Assembly: GCA_016932965.1 (NCBI GenBank)
Contig: JAFGBW010000052.1
Location: 1 to 8,226, forward strand
Origin: Candidatus Auribacterota bacterium
GTDB lineage: Bacteria; Auribacterota; JAFGBW01
Length of the DNA: 8,226 bases
Direction: 5' to 3'
The notes beneath the pieces are model-generated. The model saw nothing but the letters and a program-made list of their open reading frames with translations. It was not told where the DNA came from and did not search any database. Both the position numbers and the translations under genes were made by a program. Shown here piece after piece: positions 1 through 6,405 of this stretch; within the stretch, counting starts at the first letter, position 1, and each line of letters begins with the position of its first letter.

Positions 1-429
1 CATCATCAGCGTGCATGGATGAATTTTTTGCTTTTAAAATCTTCATCTGAAATGGAAAAAGACTGGCGGCCGAATTCCTTTGTTTTTTCAGCTGATCCGG
101 ATGAAAAAGAAACGGATATCCCCTTTGTACTGGACACTGCACGGACAAACCAGATCCTGAGATTTCTTGTCAAAACCTATTTTAAAAATTTGGAAAGTCC
201 TCTGCCTCTTTTCATCGAATGCTGTGAAGTGTTTTGCACATCTCAGGACAAGGAAATAAAGATGGACAAGCTGAATAGAGCTTTTCACAGGGTGACGAAA
301 TACTGCCCATACAGCAAAGATTATTTCCATGATGAACCGGACTGGGACAATCCGTTGCTGGAAGAATTTTCCCGCATCGTTTATCAGCCGCTCATGGAAA
401 AACCGGATAAAGAACATGACCGATTTTGA
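1..429 (+). CDS. recC: RecC (exodeoxyribonuclease V gamma subunit), C-terminal part
   Basis: The frame is open from the first base of the window, so this is the 3' end of a longer gene; about 142 codons are visible and the ATG at 19 is internal. RecC is the non-catalytic subunit of RecBCD that splits the strands and scans for Chi in the cytoplasm. What is seen: a short HQRAW/FLLL stretch near the left edge resembles the 'AWL-HLLL' segment near the RecC end. A later LESPLPLFIE segment matches the '-PLPLF-' segment of the RecC C-terminal domain, and the end reads EFSRIVYQPLM, as in RecC tails. Such short matches alone would be moderate evidence. The overlap with an unmistakable recB makes the call strong, since recC and recB are neighbours in many genomes. 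The stop (427-429) lies 14 bases inside recB, so translation of the two is probably coupled. Confidence 0.85.
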   Translation, partial: HHQRAWMNFLLLKSSSEMEKDWRPNSFVFSADPDEKETDIPFVLDTARTNQILRFLVKTYFKNLESPLPLFIECCEVFCTSQDKEIKMDKLNRAFHRVTKYCPYSKDYFHDEPDWDNPLLEEFSRIVYQPLMEKPDKEHDRF

Positions 430-3400
430 CTTTAAAAAAGCGGATCTGAATAAAAACACCCTGATCGAAGCCGCAGCCGGCACGGGAAAAACCTATACGC
501 TTGAACATCTGGTGCAGCGGATTCTTGTGGAAAATCAGCATCGAATATCTTTGCCTGAAATCCTGGTGGTAACGTACACAGAGAAAGCCACAAAAGAACT
601 CCAGGAACGAATCCGGCTGAAATTGTCGGTATTTTCCCAAAAGGTATTTTCTGCAGGTGATTCCATCTTAGGTGACTGGCTGCAGTCTCTCTCGAATCAG
701 TTTGATATGGCTTCTATTTTTACCATTCATGGATTTTGCAGCAAAATGCTCGCTGAATTTCCGTTTGAAACCGAATCTCCTCCTCACTATACTTTGGCAG
801 AAGAAGATATCCTTATTCAAAAAATGGCCAAAGATGTATTGAGAAAGAGAATCCCTTCCCTTTCTGAACAAAGGCTCAGGGCTTTTCGTTCTGAATTTGA
901 TTTTGTTGATTCCCTCATTTCCCTTATGAAAAAAATTTATAAAACCCGTGTTTTTTCTCCTTCATTCATGCGAAACCGTCAAGAAAACGATACTCTTTTT
1001 CCTGTCCGTTTTTTTCCGTCTGACGAATTGATTCAACAGAATCTCTCTCAAGAGAATCATGAACATTTCAGGGAAATCCTGTTGAAAACACGCCAGGATA
1101 TTCTGGATATTCACTTTCCGACCGATCAGATCCCCTCCTGCGCCTTGAGGGCAAACATCAATAGAAAAACTCATAACGCTAAAGCAGCGGATGAGTTCTG
1201 CCGTCATCTTCACGATCTTTCCCGGGCAACCCGCCTGGAACAAATCACTGAAATAGCTTCCTCCTCTTCCTGGAATAGATGGAATCTGTCTTCGCTCAGC
1301 CGGGCAGTTTTAAAAAATAAATCCCTTGTTCTGGACCCCCGCTTTCAAACACTGCTTGCGGCAGCAGAAAATCTTTCCAATGCGGCCGGAAAATGGATGC
1401 ATTTCAACCGGGCCCTTGCCTGGGATACCCTTTATTCCATGATACGGGAGATGCATGAAAAAATGCATGCAAACCGGATCCTGGAAGCCCTGATGACTTA
1501 TGATGACATGATCTGGAATGTCTATGAGACATTGGTGTTACGGAAAAATCAACGTTTTCTTCATGGAATACGAAAAAGATTCAAAGTCGCCCTGATCGAC
1601 GAATTTCAGGATACCGACCGTTTCCAATGGGAAATTTTCAAGACCCTTTTCGGGGATTCTCCGGATCACTCTCTTTTTCTGATCGGTGATCCGAGGCAAT
1701 CCATCTACCGATTCCGTCAGGCAGACCTGGACGTTTATTTTTCAGCCAGAAAATCTGTCGAAAAAACGGCGGGGCTCACCACCAACTACCGTTCTGTTCC
1801 AGTCCTTCTGGATGCGATCAATCATCTGATGGATACAGGCTCTCTTTTCAGGGAAACGGAAATGCCCGCAGGAAAGATTCTCCCGCCATCTGAACCTCAT
1901 GCGCCTGAATTGATGAAGGACAATCAGACTGTTTTTCCCGTGGAATTTTTTCATCTTGAGGAATCCCTGTCTTGTAGTCGGGCGACTGATGCCTACCTTG
2001 ATTTTATAACAGATACGATCACCTGTCTTTTGGAGGAAAAGCAAAATTTTCAGCTTAAGAAACCGGGGCAAAAACCAAAAAAAATTCAACCTCAGGATAT
2101 CGCTGTTCTGATGTTGAAAAATGAAGAATGCAGCCGATGTCAGACCCGATTATCCTTAAATGGAATCCCTTCCGTAATCAGCCGTCAGACAGGGCTGTTC
2201 CAGTCCAAAGAAGCCCGGGAGACACTGAAGCTTCTGAAAGCCATGTCCTCTCCAAAAAATGACGGCTGGGTGCGCCTGGCCCTTTTGACCTCTTTTTTCA
2301 GTTTCAGCATTCCTTCCATCAAAAACATGAGTGATAATGAAATCGAACATTGGCAACAGTATTTTTTCCGTAAACAGGAAGAATTTGAATACCTCCCTTT
2401 TTCCGTCTTATTTAAAAATATTTTAGAGGAACATCAGGTTCTTGAAAGACAACTGATGCGGCCCGGGGGGGAACGTTCCGTTGTGAATATGGGGCATCTC
2501 CTGGAAAAACTCAATGCCATTCAGAGACAGGAGCATTTAAGCCTCCCCGAGTTAATACAGAGGTTCCACTCTCTAGAACAACATGCTCCTTCAGATGAAG
2601 ATCTCATGCGTGTAGAGAGTGAAGGAAACGCAGTACGGATCATGACCATCCATTCCAGCAAGGGACTGCAATTTCCGATTGTATTTATTGGCGGGGGTTT
2701 CCGGACAAAAACAGCCCTCCCGGGGCCGGGATCTTTTTATTCGGAGGGTAATGAAAAAATTTACGACTTCAATTCCTTGAAAGAGAATGCCTTTGACAGC
2801 CCCTGTGACAGCTGGGAAAAACGGAAAACCGAATCAGAGAAAGAATCTCGCCGCCTGCTTTATGTTGCTTTGACCAGGCCAGAAAGCAAACTCTATCTCC
2901 CCTATCTTCCTTTCAATGCACTCCCTGCCTCGCTTATCCATCTTCTATGGGATAAAGAAAAACAGAAAGTCTCCGGAGAGAAACAGACCTATCCTTTTCT
3001 GGAGGATCTTCCTGTAGATCAAAAACTGTTTGCTGTATGCAAAACTTCTTCCTGTCTGAATTCTGCCGCGGATGCTGATGTCCCCCATCCCTCAGAGGGG
3101 TTAGAACTGAAAATAAAATTTCCTTTTTTTGAAAAGGATTTTTCCCTGCGATGCCATTCTTTCACTAGCTTTACCGGAATCTTGCATTCCCGCAGACAGA
3201 GCGATGAAGAACAAATCACTCCTTTCAGTGAGGAACAGGTCCAGGAAAAAGTTTCTTTTGCAGACCAGCAGGGCTCTTTGATTGTTCAGCCGGATGAAAA
3301 AGGTATCTTTTCCCTGCCTCGGAATGTCCAGACCGGAATTTTTCTGCATGATGTTCTGGAACAGTTCCCATTCGAAGTGTTGAAAAAATACTCCAGAGAG

Positions 3401-4036
3401 GATGAATGGAAAAAAGATGCCCCTGTGTATGAAAAAAACGTTTCCCTCATAGCGGATCAATTAAAAAAATATAAAATGGATACGGGCTATGCTCCTATCG
3501 TGTTGGAGATGCTTTGGTCTGTTCTGAAAACGCGGATCAAACAACTGAATGCCTCCCTCTCAGATATTCCCAATAAAAAACAGGAAATGGAATTTCTTCT
3601 TGCGGTGAAAAAAGGCGCCGCCAAGCGCCTCAATTTTTCTTTTGAAAAGGAAGATCCTGTTTCCATTCAGTTTGATCTTGCCGGGGATTTCATCAAAGGA
3701 TTCATGGATCTGATTTTTGAGTTCAATGGAAAATGGTACCTCGTTGACTGGAAATCCAACTATCTGGGCGGTGCAACGGAAGATTATCAGGAAGAACAAA
3801 TCCGTCGGTCACTCGAAGAGCATTCTTATTACCTGCAATACGGGTTGTACACTCTAGGCCTGATGAAAATCGGGGAAAAGCACAACCCTTCCTTTGATTA
3901 TGATAAGCACTTTGGCGGCATTTTTTATTTATACATCCGGGGTATGAAGGAAGGCACATCAAATGGAATTTATTTTCACCGGCCTGATGAGAATGAAATC
4001 AGTGCCTTAGCGGAACAGATTCTGCCCCCCATGTAG
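416..4036 (+). CDS. recB: RecB (exodeoxyribonuclease V beta subunit), helicase-nuclease
   Basis: A 1,206-residue RecB, close to the 1,180 of E. coli. It is the 3'-5' UvrD-like helicase and the only nuclease of RecBCD, which unwinds and degrades DNA ends and loads RecA after Chi. Helicase motifs in order: Walker A EAAAGTGKTYT (18-28), Ia VTYTEKAT (52-59), TIHGF (103-107), Walker B DEFQDTD (395-401), III GDPRQSIYRF (424-433), IV TTNYRS (455-460), V IMTIHSSKGLQ (742-752), VI RRLLYVALTR (812-821). The C-terminal nuclease is intact: H978 in GIFLHDVLEQ, Glu1057/1059 in EMEF, D1098 in GFMDLIFE, D1111 and K1113 in VDWKSN, then YYLQYGLYTLGL and GGIFYLYIRGM. The two aspartates are 13 residues apart, as in E. 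coli (1067/1080). The ATG at 416 is preferred over the in-frame ATG at 329, because family similarity begins a few residues after it and it gives a short overlap with recC. Its ribosome site (GGATAAAGAAC) is weak, fitting coupled translation. No recD follows. Confidence 0.97.
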   Translation: MTDFDFKKADLNKNTLIEAAAGTGKTYTLEHLVQRILVENQHRISLPEILVVTYTEKATKELQERIRLKLSVFSQKVFSAGDSILGDWLQSLSNQFDMASIFTIHGFCSKMLAEFPFETESPPHYTLAEEDILIQKMAKDVLRKRIPSLSEQRLRAFRSEFDFVDSLISLMKKIYKTRVFSPSFMRNRQENDTLFPVRFFPSDELIQQNLSQENHEHFREILLKTRQDILDIHFPTDQIPSCALRANINRKTHNAKAADEFCRHLHDLSRATRLEQITEIASSSSWNRWNLSSLSRAVLKNKSLVLDPRFQTLLAAAENLSNAAGKWMHFNRALAWDTLYSMIREMHEKMHANRILEALMTYDDMIWNVYETLVLRKNQRFLHGIRKRFKVALIDEFQDTDRFQWEIFKTLFGDSPDHSLFLIGDPRQSIYRFRQADLDVYFSARKSVEKTAGLTTNYRSVPVLLDAINHLMDTGSLFRETEMPAGKILPPSEPHAPELMKDNQTVFPVEFFHLEESLSCSRATDAYLDFITDTITCLLEEKQNFQLKKPGQKPKKIQPQDIAVLMLKNEECSRCQTRLSLNGIPSVISRQTGLFQSKEARETLKLLKAMSSPKNDGWVRLALLTSFFSFSIPSIKNMSDNEIEHWQQYFFRKQEEFEYLPFSVLFKNILEEHQVLERQLMRPGGERSVVNMGHLLEKLNAIQRQEHLSLPELIQRFHSLEQHAPSDEDLMRVESEGNAVRIMTIHSSKGLQFPIVFIGGGFRTKTALPGPGSFYSEGNEKIYDFNSLKENAFDSPCDSWEKRKTESEKESRRLLYVALTRPESKLYLPYLPFNALPASLIHLLWDKEKQKVSGEKQTYPFLEDLPVDQKLFAVCKTSSCLNSAADADVPHPSEGLELKIKFPFFEKDFSLRCHSFTSFTGILHSRRQSDEEQITPFSEEQVQEKVSFADQQGSLIVQPDEKGIFSLPRNVQTGIFLHDVLEQFPFEVLKKYSREDEWKKDAPVYEKNVSLIADQLKKYKMDTGYAPIVLEMLWSVLKTRIKQLNASLSDIPNKKQEMEFLLAVKKGAAKRLNFSFEKEDPVSIQFDLAGDFIKGFMDLIFEFNGKWYLVDWKSNYLGGATEDYQEEQIRRSLEEHSYYLQYGLYTLGLMKIGEKHNPSFDYDKHFGGIFYLYIRGMKEGTSNGIYFHRPDENEISALAEQILPPM

Positions 4037-4088
4037 ATATAAATGTTGACCTTAGGAAGGGGGCTCTCGCCGGCCATAATCATTTTTT

Positions 4089-4138
4089 GACGGTACCCTT
4101 TTTTGGCAGTAAAAGAATACTGGAAAGCCGTCTTGTTT
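4089..4138 (+). terminator. Possible weak stem-loop downstream of recB
   Basis: GACGG (4089-4093) can pair with CCGTC (4128-4132), enclosing a second stem CAGTA (4107-4111) with TACTG (4118-4122) around a 6-base loop. TTGTTTAAT follows. The arms are short, the internal loops large and the trailing T run broken, so this is at best a weak terminator or an RNA fold. A second possible pairing, GCCCCC (4024-4029) with GGGGGC (4059-4064), spans the recB stop codon. The rest of the 200-base gap to 4237 holds no gene that I can see. Confidence 0.25.
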
Positions 4139-4166
4139 AATGAATACAGGTTATTTTACAGCTAGA

Positions 4167-4195
4167 TTGGATGGACAAAGATGAATAAATAGAAT
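4167..4195 (+). promoter_or_regulatory. Possible sigma-70-type promoter for the Lrp/AsnC-family regulator
   Basis: TTGGAT (4167-4172) and TAGAAT (4190-4195) are separated by 17 bases. The -10 differs from TATAAT at one base; the -35 matches only at TTG. The predicted start near 4202 would give a leader of about 35 bases. TGAAT/ATTCA words recur around it (near 4141, 4182 and 4208), which could be regulator contacts, but such words are common in AT-rich spacers. Confidence 0.4.
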
Positions 4196-4236
4196 AGTAA
4201 TGGTGGCTGAATTCATTAATTTCGGAGGGATACATT

Positions 4237-4719
4237 ATGGATGAAATATTGAAAATACTGGAAAAGGACGGCAGGCAGACTCCTGAGGAGATTGCAGCGC
4301 AGCTTCAGCTTCCGGTCAGGCAAGTGGCAAAAAAAATTGCGGAATACGAGAAAAAAAAGGTCATCATCCGTTATAAAGCGGTGATCAATGACGAATTGGT
4401 CCCCCAGGAAGGAGATGCCCGGGCGCTTATCGAAGTGAAGGTCCGCCCCCAGAAGGACAAGGGGTTTGACGGAGTGGCTGAAAAAATATATCGGTTTCCG
4501 GAAGTCGTATCTTGCATGCTGTTGTCAGGAACTTATGATCTATTGGTGGAAGTCACGGGAAATAACATTCACAGCATTTCCAATTTTGTATCCCAGAAAC
4601 TCTCCCAGATCGAAAATGTCCAGGGTACAGTCACCCATTTCATTTTAAAAAAATACAAGGAAAACGGAGACTTCTTTACCGTAACCAGCAAAGATGAGCG
4701 CCTCCCTGTTTCCGCTTAA
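4237..4719 (+). CDS. alaR: Lrp/AsnC-family transcriptional regulator, AlaR-like
   Basis: A 160-residue DNA-binding regulator of the feast/famine family, whose members form dimers and higher oligomers that sense amino acids. Residues 1-40 form the helix-turn-helix (TPEEIAAQLQLPVRQVAKKI, 15-34). Residues 62-136 form the ligand-binding RAM domain, with LIEVKVRPQKDKGFDGVAEK, IYRFPEVVSC and LSGTYDLLVEV. From memory, the RAM part and the following THFILKKYKENG tail closely resemble B. subtilis AlaR (YugG), which lies beside and activates alanine transaminase alaT. The next gene here is an AlaT-like aminotransferase, so the same job is inferred. GGAGGG (4224-4229) sits 7 bases before the ATG, a strong ribosome site that settles the start. 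The last 15 or so residues past the RAM domain form a short polar tail. Family certain; effector (probably alanine) inferred. Confidence 0.88.
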   Translation: MDEILKILEKDGRQTPEEIAAQLQLPVRQVAKKIAEYEKKKVIIRYKAVINDELVPQEGDARALIEVKVRPQKDKGFDGVAEKIYRFPEVVSCMLLSGTYDLLVEVTGNNIHSISNFVSQKLSQIENVQGTVTHFILKKYKENGDFFTVTSKDERLPVSA

Positions 4720-4797
4720 AATAATATTTTTTAAAAGGCTGAATAAGGCTGGAGAATCTTTTGTGAACCAAAGCTTTTCCCGCATCTTTTTCAAAAA

Positions 4798-4841
4798 TTT
4801 CATAGGCGCTTTCATGGGAATAGAGATTTTCTATGAAAGCG
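4798..4841 (+). repeat. Interleaved direct and inverted repeats upstream of alaT
   Basis: TTTCATAGG (4798-4806) is repeated as TTTCATGGG (4810-4818), 12 bases on. The downstream arm CTATGAAAGCG (4831-4841) is inverted to both: TTTCATAG (4798-4805) pairs perfectly with 4831-4838, and CGCTTTCAT (4807-4815) pairs perfectly with 4833-4841. The two pairings exclude each other because they share 4833-4838. As DNA this could be an operator with three half-sites for the adjacent Lrp-type regulator. As RNA it could be a pair of alternative hairpins in the alaT leader. No T run follows, so it is not an intrinsic terminator on the plus strand. Confidence 0.5.
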
Positions 4842-4889
4842 AAAAAATAATGATTAACAATTCATATCCTCCTGGAGCAGGTTAAAAAC

Positions 4890-6092
4890 ATGAAGGCTGC
4901 TATGAACCGAAAAATTAAAAAGGCGTATCCGTTGCCTAAACTGTCATCTGTGGCGGAACAAATGCCTCCCTCGGGCATCCGTCTGTTTTTTGATCTGGTT
5001 CTGACCATGGATGACGTGATTTCCCTGGGTGTCGGTGAGCCGGATTTCAATACGCCCTGGCATATATCTCAGTATGCTATAGAAAAGATAGAAACCGGCT
5101 TTACTACCTACACTTCTAACTCAGGTCTGATGGAATTAAGAGAGGCCATTACGGACAACGTTAGAAAAACCTATGGGCTTAGTTATGATCCTGTTCGCGA
5201 AATCCTCATTACGGTTGGAGTATCTGAAGCGTATGACCTGGCTTTAAGAGCTTTGATTAATCCCGGTGATGAGATTTTGGTCCATGAACCCTGTTATGTT
5301 TCCTATAAACCGCTGATTTCCCTGGCCGGAGGCTCTCCTAGAGTTGTTTCAACCAGGAAAGAGAACGGCTTTAAAGTACTGCCAAAGGACCTGGCATCAA
5401 ATTGCAGCAGAAGATCCAAGGCTTTTGTTTTTAATTACCCGTGCAACCCGACAGGAGTGACGTATTCTAAAAAAGAATTGGAAGCCCTTGCTTCTGTTAT
5501 ACGTGAGAAAAATCTTTTTGTAATCAGTGACGAGATTTATCATCACCTGTCTTTTGATCATCCCCATATCTCCTTTCCCATTCTAGATGGATTCAAAGAA
5601 CGTTGCCTTTATTTAAACGGTTTCTCAAAAGGATATGCCATGACAGGCTGGCGGATCGGTTTTGCCTGCGGCCCATCACCCTTGATCGCGTTGATGACAA
5701 AAATCCACCAGTATACTATGCTTTGTGCCTCAGTGATGGGACAGTATGCTGCCATTGAAGCATTGAAGAATGGATCTGAAGATACGGTGGAAATGAAAAA
5801 TGAATATTTTCGAAGGCGGAATTATATTGTTAAAAAATTAAATGATATCGGATTATCCTGCCATGTTCCCGGCGGTGCTTTTTACGTATTTCCGGAAATT
5901 CCCGCCTGTTTTTCTTCTGATCTGGAATTTGCAAATCAATTGCTCAAAGAAGAAAGAGTGGCTGTTGTTCCGGGCTCTGCTTTCGGCCGTGATTGTTCAA
6001 GGCATATCCGCATTTCTTACGCGTATTCCGTTGATAAATTAAAAGCAGCGTCTGAACGGATAGAAAGATTCATCAAGCGGCATCAAGGCTGA
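4890..6092 (+). CDS. alaT: Class I/II PLP-dependent aminotransferase, AlaT-like (probable alanine transaminase)
   Basis: A 400-residue fold-type I aminotransferase that uses pyridoxal phosphate in the cytoplasm. The likely reaction is pyruvate plus glutamate to alanine plus 2-oxoglutarate. Motifs: SLGVGEPDFNTP (45-56), FTTYTSNSGLMELREAI (71-87), cofactor contacts N186 in YPCNPTG and D214/Y217 in SDEIY, Schiff-base lysine K247 in GFSKGYAMTGWRIG, and substrate-carboxylate arginine R374 in HIRISYA. All key residues are present. Similarity recalled to B. subtilis AlaT (YugH) runs nearly end to end (PSGIR-FFDL, KIHQYTMLCASVMGQ, GLSCHVPGGAFY, VAVVPGSAFG). Substrate choice cannot be read from motifs; aspartate or aromatic use is possible. 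The start is uncertain: GGAG (4874-4877) lies 12 bases before ATG 4890, while GAAGG (4892-4896) lies 5 bases before ATG 4902, which would remove four residues. It is 170 bases after the regulator and may share its transcript. Confidence 0.92.
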   Translation: MKAAMNRKIKKAYPLPKLSSVAEQMPPSGIRLFFDLVLTMDDVISLGVGEPDFNTPWHISQYAIEKIETGFTTYTSNSGLMELREAITDNVRKTYGLSYDPVREILITVGVSEAYDLALRALINPGDEILVHEPCYVSYKPLISLAGGSPRVVSTRKENGFKVLPKDLASNCSRRSKAFVFNYPCNPTGVTYSKKELEALASVIREKNLFVISDEIYHHLSFDHPHISFPILDGFKERCLYLNGFSKGYAMTGWRIGFACGPSPLIALMTKIHQYTMLCASVMGQYAAIEALKNGSEDTVEMKNEYFRRRNYIVKKLNDIGLSCHVPGGAFYVFPEIPACFSSDLEFANQLLKEERVAVVPGSAFGRDCSRHIRISYAYSVDKLKAASERIERFIKRHQG

Positions 6093-6157
6093 ACAGGTCC
6101 TGATTCTTAAGATGGCTTGTTTTCTGAAAAAAAATCTATTCCCGCTTCCGATAAGAA

Positions 6158-6231
6158 TGGACGTTACTGGAATCGAACCAGTGACCCCTACCGTGTGAAG
6201 GTAGTGCTCTAACCAGCTGAGCCAAACGTCC
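6158..6231 (-). tRNA. tRNA-Val (anticodon CAC)
   Basis: A 74-base cloverleaf reads on the minus strand. The acceptor arms GGACGTT and AACGTCC pair fully, with discriminator A at 6158. The D arm is GCTC/GAGC around AGCTGGTTA. The anticodon arm is CTACC/GGTAG around loop TTCACAC, giving anticodon CAC, which reads GUG valine codons. The variable loop has 5 bases, and the T arm is ACTGG/CCAGT around TTCGATT. TTC, not CCA, follows the discriminator, so the 3' CCA is added after transcription. No other tRNA is adjacent. A T8 run on the minus strand (6134-6127) lies about 23 bases past the 3' end and may help end transcription, though I see no clear hairpin before it. Confidence 0.97.
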
Positions 6232-6243
6232 GTTAAAAAGGCA

Positions 6244-6272
6244 TTTAAAATAACATTTGAATGGATTGTCCA
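6244..6272 (-). promoter_or_regulatory. Likely promoter of tRNA-Val
   Basis: On the minus strand TGGACA (6272-6267) matches TTGACA at five of six bases. It is followed after 17 bases by TTTAAA (6249-6244), four of six against TATAAT. The predicted start near 6237 leaves a 5' leader of about 6 bases before the tRNA, which suits a tRNA promoter. Confidence 0.5.
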
Positions 6273-6309
6273 GAAAAAATTCCATTGGTTTTGTTCAGGG
6301 TGGGCACCC

Positions 6310-6393
6310 ATGCAGGCAAAGAAAAAACTCTATCTTATTTCTGATGATGCCGTGATTCATTTTTAGTTCAAGAAGAAGGGCTTTCAGGCGTGA
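6310..6393 (+). pseudogene. Possible decayed start of a receiver-domain gene
   Basis: ATG at 6310 opens an 18-codon frame, MQAKKKLYLISDDAVIHF, closed by TAG (6364-6366). The same frame continues FKKKGFQA until TGA (6391-6393). Read across the TAG, this follows the beginning of a CheY-like receiver: a hydrophobic strand ending in adjacent aspartates, a helix, then a KKKGF turn. The similarity is lost after the TGA, and the convergent gene ends at 6406. It could be the remnant of a response regulator or simple chance in a 174-base spacer between the tRNA and the metallo-beta-lactamase gene; otherwise the spacer holds only the tRNA promoter. Confidence 0.15.
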
Positions 6394-6405
6394 TCCGGCT
6401 CCATT

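Noticed and set aside
329-415. N-terminal extension of recB from the ATG at 329
   Set aside because: These 29 codons lie wholly within recC in another frame, contain nothing RecB-like, and RecB similarity begins just after the ATG at 416.
3019-3460. Overlapping minus-strand frames inside recB (also at 1742-2089, 3560-3962 and elsewhere)
   Set aside because: They are antisense to a fully motif-supported gene, have no family features and no ribosome sites.
4024-4064. GCCCCC/GGGGGC pairing around the recB stop codon as a terminator
   Set aside because: The loop is 29 bases and the nearest T run begins about 19 bases after the stem, so it does not fit an intrinsic terminator.
4466-4648. 60-codon plus-strand frame inside alaR
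   Set aside because: It is an out-of-frame shadow of the RAM domain with no independent support.
6093-6157. Terminator for alaT
   Set aside because: I looked for an inverted repeat followed by T residues and found only an 8-base palindrome TCTTAAGA and a broken T run; not supportable.
6298-6309. Small hairpin GGGT-GGGC-ACCC as a regulatory element
   Set aside because: Only four base pairs and no neighbouring signal; within chance expectation.
6039-6311. 90-codon minus-strand frame covering the tRNA
   Set aside because: It translates straight through the tRNA gene and the alaT end. The DVWLSWLEHYLHTVGVTGSIPV stretch is the familiar false peptide produced by translating a tRNA gene.
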